A stretch of DNA of 64,000 nt from Verrucomicrobiota bacterium (GTDB lineage Bacteria; Verrucomicrobiota; Verrucomicrobiia; Limisphaerales; JACQFS01), in assembly GCA_016199935.1 (NCBI GenBank), contig JACQFS010000170.1:1-64000 (forward strand). Direction: 5' to 3'. Numbering within the stretch: position 1 is the stretch's first letter; each line of letters starts with the position of its first letter. The notes under the pieces were generated by a model. That model searched no databases. It had not been told where the DNA came from and saw only the letters and a program-made list of their open reading frames with translations. The position numbers and the translations under genes were made by a program. Positions 52,758 through 61,714 of the stretch are shown here, one piece after another.

Positions 52758-52936
52758 AAGTTCAAAGCGTGCTTGTCCGGTTGGTTGACAAAGTATGACG
52801 CGAATTGCGCGAATTGGCACGAATTGGAGAATCTGTTTTTGAATTCGCGCCAATTCGCGCAATTCGCGTCACCGGTCTTTTTTGGTTTCTTCGTTTTTGT
52901 CAGCAAACCGGATAGGCATGATTCAAAGTTCGCGGT
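52758..52936. mobile_element. MITE-like nested inverted-repeat element
   Basis: Outer inverted ends at about 52758-52795 and 52893-52936 are copies of the dispersed element also found at 8508 and 10275 (core GCTTGTCCGGTTGGTTGAC on one side and GTCAGCAAACCGGATAGGC on the other). Inside is a perfect 22-base inverted repeat (52797-52818 and 52849-52870, rich in CGAATT) that continues with a mismatch around a short loop. There is no coding potential. It lies in the leader of the Wza-like gene. Confidence 0.75.
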
Positions 52937-52961
52937 TCAAGCGAGGCCCTCCGTCCCGCCC

Positions 52962-54503
52962 TCACGGCCGCGCCTTCAGCCGCGGGTCCGCCAGATCGAG
53001 CCGATACATGATCTGGTTGTAGTCATACCGCGGCGTGTGGACCGCGTTGCCGGAAAACTCCTGCGTGTAAGTCCCCTCGAAAAAAATAAACCGCCCGCCC
53101 GCCGCGTCGAGGAACGCGTGCTGCGCCGGGTTGTAAAATGTGTAGCGCTGATGCGTGACGATCCGGTGCGGATTTCGCCACGGCCCCGTCGGCGCGTCCG
53201 CCTCCGCGAACCAGATCTCCCCGCCGAACGACGGCCCGCCGAACAACTGCTGCCCGATCAGAATCCACTGCTTCCGAAACGCATTCCAGTTCACGCCGGA
53301 AGCGTGGATCGCCACCGGCTTGCCCGAGTCCGGGTCGCTCAACTGCCACCGCGCCTCCGACGCCTTGAGTTTGCCCGCGCCGATCAGCGCGAGTTCTTCC
53401 TTCGCACCGACCGGCTCCGCGCCCTTTTTCCACGACCAACGCGGGCGGCCGTCGGCGCCGAGGTCCGGCTTCGCGCTCTTCGCGGAAAATTTCGCCGAGC
53501 CCGCGACGCACGTGAAGCCTTCGTAGCTCGCCGGGGTTTTCAAATCCTCCAGCGTCGCGCGCACGCGGACGTTCGCGAACGGCGCGGGGAAAAGAAAATA
53601 ATCCCCGCCCTCCTCGTGCACGCGCACCGGGTGGCCGCGCGGGCAGCGCCAGTCGTCGTTCAAATCAAACTGCGCGACCTTTTCGAACTCCTCGCGTTCG
53701 TCGTTGTAAATCACCAACCCGTGTTCGAGCCGTTCACCGAGCGACTTCATCCGCGAGTAATGCGCCACCAACCGCTCGCGGCCCGCCGCGTCGGCGACGG
53801 TGAGCAGGCCGTCAATCCAGATCGGCCCCTCCGCCTTGAACGGCACCATGCGTTTGGAGAATCCCTCGGCGTCCTTGAAGTAAGTCAGGTTCACGCCCAC
53901 GGCCGGGTCGAGGCCGCCGTGGCCGGGCAGTTCGGACGTCGCGCCGCTGGTTTGATAATGGCCGAGCGGATAGCGCGCGCGCATCGTGTCGCCCCAGAAC
54001 CAGAAAATTTTCCCGCGATACACCGCCGTCTCCACCGTGTCCTGGCCGACCACCTGCGCGTTGAGCAACGGCTCGGCGATCGGGGGCGTGTGCCCGAGCA
54101 GCACGGTGTCGCGATAGATGCCCTCGCCGGTGATGCGGTAGAGGCGCTCGGCGAGGTTCACGCGCTTGAGCTTGATCGTCGCGCTGCCGCCGGGCTTCAC
54201 GTCGAGCGCCTTGCCGATGTAGCCGAAGCCGTCCTTCGACATTTCGTAGCCGTGACTGCGGACATGAAAATAAACCGCGCGGCTCATCAGGCCCGGCTCG
54301 TGAAACGCGACGCGCCCCGCGCTGTCGGTCACGAAGAGCAGATGGTTCACGGTTTCCAACTCGACCAGCGGCACGCCGCGGCCGGTCGCCTCGTCCACCA
54401 CGCGGATTTCAAAATAATCGGCGGGTGCGGCCAGGCCACGCAACGCCGCGAGCAGGAGCAGGCCGGACAGGAGGGTGATTGAAAATCGGAGCGGGCGCAT
54501 CAT
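52962..54503 (-). CDS. Exported propeller-like hypothetical protein
   Basis: A 513-residue protein with a signal peptide (FSITLLSGLLLLAALRGLAA). A carboxypeptidase-regulatory-like sandwich (YFEIRVVDEATGRGVPLVEL) is followed by a large region with propeller-type segments (GKIFWFWGDTMRARYPLG; KAEGPIWIDGLLTVADAAGR; GGEIWFAEADAPTGPWRNPH; GGRFIFFEGTYTQEFSG). These resemble five-bladed GH43-like or sialidase-like folds, but catalytic residues cannot be assigned. Likely acts outside the cytoplasm on a polysaccharide; not proven. Confidence 0.7.
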   Translation of the reverse strand: MMRPLRFSITLLSGLLLLAALRGLAAPADYFEIRVVDEATGRGVPLVELETVNHLLFVTDSAGRVAFHEPGLMSRAVYFHVRSHGYEMSKDGFGYIGKALDVKPGGSATIKLKRVNLAERLYRITGEGIYRDTVLLGHTPPIAEPLLNAQVVGQDTVETAVYRGKIFWFWGDTMRARYPLGHYQTSGATSELPGHGGLDPAVGVNLTYFKDAEGFSKRMVPFKAEGPIWIDGLLTVADAAGRERLVAHYSRMKSLGERLEHGLVIYNDEREEFEKVAQFDLNDDWRCPRGHPVRVHEEGGDYFLFPAPFANVRVRATLEDLKTPASYEGFTCVAGSAKFSAKSAKPDLGADGRPRWSWKKGAEPVGAKEELALIGAGKLKASEARWQLSDPDSGKPVAIHASGVNWNAFRKQWILIGQQLFGGPSFGGEIWFAEADAPTGPWRNPHRIVTHQRYTFYNPAQHAFLDAAGGRFIFFEGTYTQEFSGNAVHTPRYDYNQIMYRLDLADPRLKARP

Positions 54504-55079
54504 GAGTCAGGTGGTGAACAGCGGATCAGGCGCGAACCGTATCGGAACGGATTCCCGTTTCAAGCCTGCTCCAGCCGGTCGCTTCCACGTCGGTGGAAAA
54601 GCCGGTTCACCCGCCCACGGACCGCGAGCCGTCCCGGCTCGCAGCGGCTTCGCGGCGAGGAACGGGTCCGGCAAATCCGGAATTCCGAAGTGGGAATCTG
54701 GAAACCACGGATGGACAGGGATCAACACGGATGGAACCCGGACCGGAGCCGGGGGATTTTTTCCCGCGTCGAAAAATGCGCGCCCGACGCGCGCCGGCTT
54801 GGCTCCCCAACCATCCGTGTCCATCCGTGGTTCAATTTCGGAGTTCGGGTAAATCTCAACGCGCGCCGGCCGCTCTGGCCGCTGCGGGCCGGGACGGCCC
54901 GCGCTCCCTTCCACGCGGAGCGCGGACGGTCTCCGTCCGCAGCGGCTCCGCAACGCGGCGCGGGTTCGATCAATCGCCGCGCCTTCTCGCGGCCGTGGCC
55001 GCTGCGGGCCGGGACGGCCCGCGGTCCGCCCGCGCACCTTGCGCTTGCACTTTGGCCCGCGCGCCGGAGACTCCGCCCC
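54504..55079. repeat. Repeat-rich intergenic region
   Basis: This 576-base gap holds no gene. It contains an inverted pair of CCACGGATGG type (54701-54735 against 54811-54833), a direct repeat of GGCCGCTGCGGGCCGGGACG type 120 bases apart (54876-54903 and 54996-55023), and a segment around 54918-54955 that resembles 43092-43130 near recJ. These look like dispersed REP-like sequences between an exported protein gene and the MBL nuclease gene. Confidence 0.65.
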
Positions 55080-56474
55080 ATGTTCATCCAGTTCCTCGGC
55101 GCGGCCCGCACGACCACCGGCTCGATGTCGCTGATTCAAATCAACGGCGCGAAGCTCCTGCTCGAATGCGGCCTCTTCCAGGGCCACCGCGGCGAGTCCA
55201 TCGAGCGCAACTGCTGCTTCCCCTTCAAGCCCGCCGAGCTTGACGCCGTGATCCTCAGCCACGCGCACATTGACCATTGCGGCAATCTGCCGAATCTCTG
55301 CAAGCAGGGTTTTCGCGGGAGCATTTACTGCACGTTCGCCACGCGCGACCTCGCGGCGATCATGCTCGAGGACTCGGCGGACATTCAGAAGGACGACGCG
55401 GCATTTGTCTCCAAGCAGCGCGCGAAAAAAGGTCTGCCGCCCGTCCAGCCGCTCTACACGGCGGAGGACGCGCGGCGCGCGATCGAGCAGTTTGTCTCGA
55501 TCAATTACGACCGCCCCTTCCCCGTCGCCGACGGCGTGAAGGTCACGTTCCGCGACGCGGGCCACATCCTCGGCTCCGCGCAGGTGGTGCTCGACGTGCA
55601 GGAGGGCGGCCGGAAATTTCGCCATCTCTTCAGCGGCGATGTCGGCCGCGGCGGCGACGAAATCCTCCGCGACCCGCAGCCGGTCGAGAACGTGGACTCG
55701 CTCCAGATCGAGAGCACCTACGGCAACCGGCTCCACGCCGAGCGCCAGCTCTCGAAGGAAACGCTCGCGCAACTCGTGAACGAAACGATCGCGCGCCGCG
55801 GCAAGGTGATCATCCCGGCGTTCAGCGTCGGGCGCACGCAGCAGATTGTCTATGTGCTCAACCAACTCACCGAGGCGGGCAAGCTGCCGCGCGTGCCGAT
55901 CTTTGTGGACTCGCCGTTGAGCGTGAACGCGACGGAGGTCCACCGGCTGCACCCGGAATGTTTCAACGCGGAGATTTACCGCTTCCTGCGCGACGTGAAG
56001 AATCCCTTCGGCATGGAGAACCTCACCTACATCCGCGAGGTCGAGGGCTCGCGCAAGCTCAACGAACTTCAGGAGCCGGCGATCATCATCAGCGCGTCGG
56101 GCATGGCCGAGGCCGGGCGCATCCGCCACCATCTCAAGAACAACCTCGGCAATCCCGCCAACCTCATCCTCTTCATCGGCTTTTGCGCGGAGCACACGCT
56201 CGGGGCGCAGATTCTGGCCGGTCACAGCCCCGTGAACATCTTCGGCGAGCCGCAAGAAGTCCGCGCGCGCGTCGCCTCGGTGGACGCGTTCAGCGGTCAT
56301 GCGGACAAAAACGAACTGGTGCGCTACGTGCAGCAGCTCACCGGCAACATTAAAAAAGTGTTCGTCGTCCACGGCGAGGAATCGCAGAGCCTCGCCTTCG
56401 CGGAGACGCTGCGAAAACTCAAGCCGAAGGCCGAGGTGAACGTGCCGGTGTATCTGCAGAAGTTCGAGATGTGA
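55080..56474 (+). CDS. MBL-fold beta-CASP RNA-processing exonuclease-like protein
   Basis: A 464-residue metallo-beta-lactamase/beta-CASP protein. Motif I is LECGLFQG, motif II SHAHIDHCGNLP, motif III AGHILGSAQVVL, then FSGDVGRGGDEIL, and the beta-CASP motifs A, B and C (IESTYGNR; ISASGMAEAGRIRHHL; VDAFSGHADKNEL) are all present. Such enzymes act as RNA endo- or exonucleases. The frame is open from 54690 but the first 130 codons cross repeats; ATG 55080 is chosen. The next gene is the HEAT-repeat protein after a hairpin-rich gap. Confidence 0.9.
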   Translation: MFIQFLGAARTTTGSMSLIQINGAKLLLECGLFQGHRGESIERNCCFPFKPAELDAVILSHAHIDHCGNLPNLCKQGFRGSIYCTFATRDLAAIMLEDSADIQKDDAAFVSKQRAKKGLPPVQPLYTAEDARRAIEQFVSINYDRPFPVADGVKVTFRDAGHILGSAQVVLDVQEGGRKFRHLFSGDVGRGGDEILRDPQPVENVDSLQIESTYGNRLHAERQLSKETLAQLVNETIARRGKVIIPAFSVGRTQQIVYVLNQLTEAGKLPRVPIFVDSPLSVNATEVHRLHPECFNAEIYRFLRDVKNPFGMENLTYIREVEGSRKLNELQEPAIIISASGMAEAGRIRHHLKNNLGNPANLILFIGFCAEHTLGAQILAGHSPVNIFGEPQEVRARVASVDAFSGHADKNELVRYVQQLTGNIKKVFVVHGEESQSLAFAETLRKLKPKAEVNVPVYLQKFEM

Positions 56475-56520
56475 CGCGGAGCGAAGCGGGCGCATCCGCG
56501 CACTACTACCGATGTCTTCT

Positions 56521-56670
56521 CCCTCTCCCCCGCGCGAAGCGCGGGGGAGAGGGCTGGGGAGAGGGGGTGAAACAAAAGAGCAGGCACGGTTCAGGCAGCA
56601 GTCGCAGTTTTCACCACGAACAAGGCACCTCCTCTCCCCGGCCCTCTCCTCCACTTCGTGGAGGAGAGGG
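56521..56670. repeat. Two strong hairpins between MBL nuclease and HEAT genes
   Basis: The first (56521-56535 with 56539-56553) has a perfect 15-bp stem and a GAA loop, beginning CCCTCTCCCCC. The second (56642-56654 with 56658-56670) has a 13-bp stem, CCCTCTCCTCCAC with GTGGAGGAGAGGG. Both are of the CCCTCTCC dispersed palindrome type also seen at 25175-25312. They may also end transcription of the MBL gene. The remaining 56475-56780 shows no gene. Confidence 0.7.
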
Positions 56671-56780
56671 AGTCCGCCCGCGTGCAATTCGGTCAATGCC
56701 CGGACGCGCCCGACTTGGACTTGTGTTCACGGGTGCGGCTGACATAGCTTTCCCGCGCACGACACTCTCGACAACACACC

Positions 56781-58850
56781 ATGCACTGGTGGCACCTGCA
56801 AAAACTGAAGTTCAAAGACGCCAAGGCCCGCCTTGAGGCGTTGAAGAAACTTTCCAGCCAGGAGGATCCGGACAATTTGGAAATCATCCTCAGTCTCTTC
56901 ATCGACGAGGACACGGAGATCCGCAAAATCGCCGCGCTGGAGGCCGGCAAGTTCCGCAACGAACAGGCCACCCGCCCGTTGCTCAAACTGCTCAGTGACC
57001 GCGAGCCGGCCGTGCGCGAGGCGGCCATCAGTTCACTGCGCCGCATCGCCGACCCGCTGGTGGTGGATGCGCTGGAGCCGATGCTCAAGGACCCGGACAG
57101 CGCCGTGCGTTATCGCGCCGCGTCCGCGATGGAGTCGCTCAACTGGACGCCCAAGTCGCCGGAGCTTTCCGCCTACCACGCCGTCGCGCTGGGCAAGCCC
57201 GAGCGCGCCGCCTATCACGGCAGCGCCGCGGTGGAGGCGCTCGTCTTCGCGCTCCAGTCCAGCGTCGGCTACAAGCGCCAGGAGATCATCGACGTCCTGA
57301 GCAAGATTGAAGACCCGCGCGTGGTCAAGCCGCTCATCGCCGTGCTGCGCGACAACGACTCGAACGTCCGCGCCAACGCCGTCGAGGCGCTCGGCCGCGT
57401 GGGCGATGCGCGCGCGACCGAGCCGCTCATCGCCTCGCTCAAGGACAAGGACAACCGCGTGCGCGCCGCCGCCATCGAGGCGCTCGCGCGCATCGGCGAC
57501 GCGAAGTCGGTCCCGCCGCTGGCGAAGCTGCTGAAGGATTCCGCGTGGGAGGTGCGCATTGCGGCCGTGCAAAGCCTCGGCAAGTTCAAGGACGCCTCGG
57601 TCATTGATCCGCTCGTGGGTTGCCTCAAGGACAAGGACCGCGACACGCGGCAGGCGGCGTGCCTTTCGCTCGGCATGATCGGCCACCCGCGCGCGATCCC
57701 GGCGCTGGTCATTTCCATGGCCGACGAGCAGGAGTCCGTCCGCAACGCCGCCGCGATGGCGTTGCGCATGATTGATCCGGAGTGGGAAAGTTCGGACCTG
57801 GTCAAGATCGCCATCCCCGGGCTGCGCGAGGCGGCGAGGTCGAGCGTCTATTGGGTGCGCCAATCCGCGCTGGCCGTGCTGGCGCGGCTCGGCGAGACGG
57901 AGGGACTGTCAGGCAAACAGGATGCGCCGGACATTTCCGACCCCGCTCAGGTGCGGCGGATGTTCGCCTTCGACGTGCTCACCGCGGTGTTGAAGGAAAC
58001 GGACCGCGATCTGCGCCAGGCCGGCGCGGAGGCGCTGGGCCGCTTCGGCGACCGCCGCGCCACGAAAGGGCTCGCGACCGCGCTCGACGACAATGATGAA
58101 TGGGTCCGCGTCGCCGCCGCCAATTCGCTCCAGTCACTCCAGTGGGAACCGGCGGACACCGAGCAGCAGGCCAAACACATCGTCGTGCTCCACCACTGGG
58201 ACGAGGCGGTGCAGTTGAAGGCGGCGGCCGTGGACCCGCTCATCCGCGCGCTCAAATCCGCGGCCCACGCGGATCGCTCCGCCGCCGCCACGGCCCTGGC
58301 CCGGATCGGCGACAGTCGCGCGAAAGTTCCGCTGCAGCCGTTGCTGCGCGATCCGCACCCGAGCGTCCGGCTGGCCGCCGCCAAGGCGCTCAAAACCCTG
58401 CGCTGGGTCAGCCCCGATCCGCTGCTGCGCGCCATCTGGCACGTCGAACTCGGCGAATGGGAGCAGGTGCTCCCGCTCGGGCCCGCGGCCGTCGAACCGC
58501 TCGCCAACGCCGCCGCCAACCCGCAGGAGAATGCGCAGAACGCCGAGATCGCGCTGGCGCTGCTCGCGCGCGTGGACAACCCCGCCGCCGTCGGGAAGCT
58601 GCTCGTGCAGGTTTACAACGAACGGCTGGCCGCCGCGATCGTGCCCGCCCTCGAACTCATTCTCACCAATCGCGCCGCGGACGTGTCCGACGACAACCTC
58701 CGCGCCGTCCTGACCATGATCAATCCGCACGTGACACCGGGCTCGCTCAGCGACGAGCCCGTGGCGCCCCAGGAACTCGACTGCGATCCCCTGCGCCAGC
58801 TCGCGTTGATTGAACTCAACCGACGCGAAGATGAGGTCCGGGCGGAGTGA
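56781..58850 (+). CDS. HEAT-repeat (PBS lyase-type) protein
   Basis: A 689-residue soluble protein built almost entirely of HEAT repeats, for example RPLLKLLSDREPAVREAAIS, DNDSNVRANAVEALGRVGDA, DKDNRVRAAAIEALARIGDA and DKDRDTRQAACLSLGMIGHP. The repeats cover residues 25 to about 620 and form an alpha-solenoid for protein binding. It starts at ATG 56781 and has no signal peptide. It is 132 bases upstream of the receiver-DUF4388 gene, so it could be a scaffold for that signalling group. Function unknown. Confidence 0.85.
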   Translation: MHWWHLQKLKFKDAKARLEALKKLSSQEDPDNLEIILSLFIDEDTEIRKIAALEAGKFRNEQATRPLLKLLSDREPAVREAAISSLRRIADPLVVDALEPMLKDPDSAVRYRAASAMESLNWTPKSPELSAYHAVALGKPERAAYHGSAAVEALVFALQSSVGYKRQEIIDVLSKIEDPRVVKPLIAVLRDNDSNVRANAVEALGRVGDARATEPLIASLKDKDNRVRAAAIEALARIGDAKSVPPLAKLLKDSAWEVRIAAVQSLGKFKDASVIDPLVGCLKDKDRDTRQAACLSLGMIGHPRAIPALVISMADEQESVRNAAAMALRMIDPEWESSDLVKIAIPGLREAARSSVYWVRQSALAVLARLGETEGLSGKQDAPDISDPAQVRRMFAFDVLTAVLKETDRDLRQAGAEALGRFGDRRATKGLATALDDNDEWVRVAAANSLQSLQWEPADTEQQAKHIVVLHHWDEAVQLKAAAVDPLIRALKSAAHADRSAAATALARIGDSRAKVPLQPLLRDPHPSVRLAAAKALKTLRWVSPDPLLRAIWHVELGEWEQVLPLGPAAVEPLANAAANPQENAQNAEIALALLARVDNPAAVGKLLVQVYNERLAAAIVPALELILTNRAADVSDDNLRAVLTMINPHVTPGSLSDEPVAPQELDCDPLRQLALIELNRREDEVRAE

Positions 58851-58982
58851 GGGGAAAGCCCGCATCCACTTCACATTTGATTTGCTTCGCCGGAGCGCTT
58901 CCCTGAAATAATCCGCACAAGCAACCGCGGATGAACGTGGGCAGCAAACTCAGGCTCCTCCACCGTCATCCGCGCAAGCCGA

Positions 58983-60074
58983 ATGAGCAACGACGCCGCC
59001 AAACGCAACCGCATCCTCTTCGTGGACGACGACGAGGCCTTCCTCTCCACGGTGCGCGACCTGTTCGACGCGTTCAGCAACGGCGACTGGGAGGTGCATG
59101 GCGCGCTCAGCGGAGCCAAGGCGATGGCCCTGCTCCAGGAATCACCCGTGGACCTCGTCGTCACCGATCTCCAGATGCCGGTGATGGACGGCGTGCAACT
59201 CATCCAGTTCCTCAAGAAAAATTATCCCGCCATCCCCAAGGCCGTGCTCAGCAGCCGCACCGACCCGAGCGCGCGCGACTCGTGCATGCAGGCCGGCGCG
59301 GATCTCTTTTTCATCAAGCCCACGGACATCAACGTGTGGGACGAAATCTTCGCGAGCCTCCGGCAGCTCGTCTCCGTGCAGCCCAAGGAGGGCTTCCGCG
59401 GCGTCATGCGCCGCATCGGCCTCCAGGAAGTCATCCAGCTCGAATGCCTCGGCACGAAATCCTCCGTGCTCGAGGTCAAGGCCGGCGACATCGTCGGCGA
59501 AATTTTCATCCGCGACGGCCGCATCATCCACGCGCGCGTCGGCGACCGCGAGGGCCTCGAGGCGTTCAACCGGATCATGGCCTTCAACAGCGGCGAGTTC
59601 GGCCTGAAGGCCTTCGCCGAGCCGCCGGTCGAGACGATTTCCGGCTCGTGGGAAATGCTGCTGATGGAGGCCGCGCGCGTGCGCGACGAGGCCGCCCAAC
59701 CCTCGGCCACCGGCGAACCGCCCACCGCGGCGGAAGTCGCCGTGACCGCCCAGGCCAGGGCCGCCGCGAGCGACGCCGCCGAAGCCGTGCTCGCCGGCGA
59801 GCAGGGGCCGCAGGTCGAGGAAATCCTCATTTGCACCACCAAGGGCGACGTCGTTTACGAGTGGCAGTCGCCGCAGGCCGACGCCCGCATGGAGATCATC
59901 TCGTTCATCAAGAAGTGGACGCAGCAGTTGAACCGCAAACTGCCGCTGGGCCGCCTGCGCGACACCGAGTTTGTCAACCAGGGCGACCGGCTCGTGTTCA
60001 AGCTCGCCGACGATTGGACCATGCTGGTCCGGACCCGGCGGGTCGCGACGCCCTCCGGTCGCCAGGCATCATGA
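58983..60074 (+). CDS. Response regulator with DUF4388 (PATAN-like) and roadblock-like domain
   Basis: A 363-residue protein. The receiver domain (about 8-125) has ILFVDDDE, the phosphoacceptor in VVTDLQMPVMDG and the late Lys in FFIKPTD. A DUF4388 domain follows (about 140-240: GFRGVMRRIGLQEVIQLECL; GEIFIRDGRIIHARVG; NSGEFGLKAF). The C-terminus (about 285-350, EILICTTKGDVVYEWQSP) looks like a roadblock/LC7-type fold. The stop overlaps the next gene (ATGA). It probably relays phosphorylation to a polarity or motility switch; the cognate kinase is not adjacent. Confidence 0.85.
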   Translation: MSNDAAKRNRILFVDDDEAFLSTVRDLFDAFSNGDWEVHGALSGAKAMALLQESPVDLVVTDLQMPVMDGVQLIQFLKKNYPAIPKAVLSSRTDPSARDSCMQAGADLFFIKPTDINVWDEIFASLRQLVSVQPKEGFRGVMRRIGLQEVIQLECLGTKSSVLEVKAGDIVGEIFIRDGRIIHARVGDREGLEAFNRIMAFNSGEFGLKAFAEPPVETISGSWEMLLMEAARVRDEAAQPSATGEPPTAAEVAVTAQARAAASDAAEAVLAGEQGPQVEEILICTTKGDVVYEWQSPQADARMEIISFIKKWTQQLNRKLPLGRLRDTEFVNQGDRLVFKLADDWTMLVRTRRVATPSGRQAS

Positions 60075-60418
60075 AGGAAACCTTCAATCTCTGGCTCGAG
60101 GACAACACGCAGTTGTCCGTCATCCTCGCGTGCGCGCTGCGGCACCCTGATCGCGAGATCCACAGCCTGAGTTACGCGCCGGAATTTCCCCAACCCGCGT
60201 GCGAGGAGGCCTGGGCGTGCATGGCCGAGGCGCAGCGGTTGATGGACAAACTCAAGATGCCCCGCGGCCGGTTCTGCTGGAGCTTCCAGTCGGCGCGATT
60301 TTATTTCGGCGCGCGCCGCGACGGCGTCTGCCTCGGCTTGATCACGATGCCGAACCCGCCCGCCGAGCAGATTGAGAAAATCTTCGCCGACTTCCAGGCG
60401 ATCCCCGCCGCCGCATGA
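60071..60418 (+). CDS. Small roadblock/LC7-like protein
   Basis: A 115-residue protein starting [20 protein letters not shown]. The mixed alpha/beta order with [20 protein letters not shown] and [20 protein letters not shown] suits a roadblock/LC7 (profilin-like) fold, like the C-terminal domain of its upstream neighbour. The ATG overlaps the previous stop by ATGA and its own stop overlaps the next gene by ATGA. So three genes form a tightly coupled set. The partner may be a small GTPase, but none is found in the window. Confidence 0.6.
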   Translation: MKETFNLWLEDNTQLSVILACALRHPDREIHSLSYAPEFPQPACEEAWACMAEAQRLMDKLKMPRGRFCWSFQSARFYFGARRDGVCLGLITMPNPPAEQIEKIFADFQAIPAAA

Positions 60419-60804
60419 GCGCCGATCCGCTGCCCAAGCTCGTCGAGGAACTCGGCATCCATTCCTACCGCCGCCACATTTTTCTCTGTGCGGATCAGAC
60501 GGAGGCGAAATGCTGCGCGAAGGAAGCCGGCCTCGCCTCGTGGGAATTTCTCAAGCGCCGGCTCAAGGAACTCGGCCTCGCCGGGCCGAACCCGCTCATC
60601 TATCGCTCCAAGGCCAACTGCCTGCGCGTCTGCACGCGCGGTCCCGTGGCCGTCGTCTATCCCGAGGGCGTCTGGTATCACGGCTGCACGCCGGAAGTTC
60701 TGGAGCAGATCATCCAGTCGCACCTCATCAAGGGCAAACCCCTCGCGACGCACGCCTTCGCCGAGAACCCGTTCTTCGCCGGCATCGTGCGGCGGGGAAA
60801 ATAG
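60415..60804 (+). CDS. Thioredoxin-like 2Fe-2S ferredoxin
   Basis: A 129-residue protein with the cysteine pattern of thioredoxin-fold 2Fe-2S ferredoxins: [17 protein letters not shown] near the start and [20 protein letters not shown] followed by [12 protein letters not shown]. This family transfers electrons in the cytosol. Its ATG overlaps the stop of the roadblock-like gene by four bases. Its presence in a signalling operon is unusual. It ends 16 bases from the converging collagen-like gene. Confidence 0.88.
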   Translation: MSADPLPKLVEELGIHSYRRHIFLCADQTEAKCCAKEAGLASWEFLKRRLKELGLAGPNPLIYRSKANCLRVCTRGPVAVVYPEGVWYHGCTPEVLEQIIQSHLIKGKPLATHAFAENPFFAGIVRRGK

Positions 60805-60820
60805 CTTCCGAGGAAATGTT

Positions 60821-61342
60821 TTATCGCCGCGCGGCAGTGATAAACTCGTTGACCTTGTCAATCAGCGCTTGGACCACGGGGTCTGAATGCGTGTCTGGGA
60901 TAAGATCAACAGCGTTTGTATTGTTGCTTGTTCCATTCACGGCGTTGGCGAGGGCATCCGTCATCTGCTGATTCGTGACTTCGCCGGGCAGACCCTGCGT
61001 CCCGTCGTGCCCGCGCGGGATGCCGAAGGTGAAATGCACGTTGCCGTCGAAACTGACCGCCACGGTCGCGGGATCGTCGGGATTGAGAGTATTCACCCCG
61101 TCAACAAACGCGTTGGCAAATGGCGGCCCTTGCGTTCCAGGCGTGCCATCGTTGCCCGGATCACCCTTGTCGCCTTTGTCGCCGCCATCCCCTTTGTCTC
61201 CCTTGTCGCCTTTTTCGCCTGGGTCACCTTTGTCACCTTTTGGAATGGCGGTGAGGCCGTCGTTGAGCGCGTTCAGTTGGGCGCGCATTCCATCGCCATC
61301 CAGTGGATCGCCGTTCTGCGGATAATTCGGATTGAAGGGCAT
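60821..61342 (-). CDS. Collagen-like Gly-X-Y repeat protein B
   Basis: A 173-residue protein. It opens MPFNPNYPQNGDPLDGDGMR and continues with a helix, then about 13 Gly-X-Y triplets (GDKGDPGEKGDKGDKGDGGD and so on). A beta-type domain follows (VAVSFDGNVHFTFGIPRGHD), then the conserved tail GEVTNQQMTDALANAVNGTS and NTNAV. N-terminus and tail are shared with the protein at 26523. The region between collagen and tail is longer here. No signal peptide. It starts 3 bases after the open frame that reads through the 21-bp array 3 ends, so it may be coupled to it. Confidence 0.8.
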   Translation of the reverse strand: MPFNPNYPQNGDPLDGDGMRAQLNALNDGLTAIPKGDKGDPGEKGDKGDKGDGGDKGDKGDPGNDGTPGTQGPPFANAFVDGVNTLNPDDPATVAVSFDGNVHFTFGIPRGHDGTQGLPGEVTNQQMTDALANAVNGTSNNTNAVDLIPDTHSDPVVQALIDKVNEFITAARR

Positions 61343-61373
61343 AATTTAGAGTGGTTGAAGTTGTGGTGGGCGG

Positions 61374-61709
61374 GTTTCAGATCGGTTTGGACAGGTTTCC
61401 ATCCGGTTCGAAAACATTTCTAATCGGTTTAAACACATTTCTTTTCTCGTCGGAAGGGTTTCCAAACGGTTTGGAAACCCTCCTTTTCGGTTTGGACACT
61501 TTTCCCACGGCTCGGAACACGTTTCCCATCGGTTTGGAAGGCTGCCTTTTTCATTTGGAAACCCTTTCCATCGGCTGGGAAGGCTGTCGGAAGCGTTTGG
61601 AAACTCTCCTTTTTCGTTTGGAAATCCTTCCAACCGGTTTGGACGCCTGCTTTTTGACTTCGGAACGCTGTCCAAAGTGTTTGGGCAGGCGCCCAAACGG
61701 CCGGAAGAC
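61374..61709. repeat. 21-bp-period degenerate array 3 (16 units)
   Basis: Sixteen 21-base units run in exact register from 61374 to 61709. Typical ones are GTTTCCAAACGGTTTGGAAAC in two pieces (GTTTCCAAACG and GTTTGGAAAC), GTTTCCCATCGG plus TTTGGAAGG, and CCTTTCCATCGGC plus TGGGAAGG. Units have inverted GTTTCC/GGAAAC ends; 61456-61480 is a perfect 25-bp palindrome with one central base. On the minus strand the frame stays open as heptads (CPNRKGG, FPNRLET, LPTRKEM, CLNRLEM, FSNRMET) from the TGA at 61715 to 61346. T-rich on the plus strand and clearly different in base content from the neighbours. Confidence 0.85.
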
Positions 61710-61714
61710 CCTTT

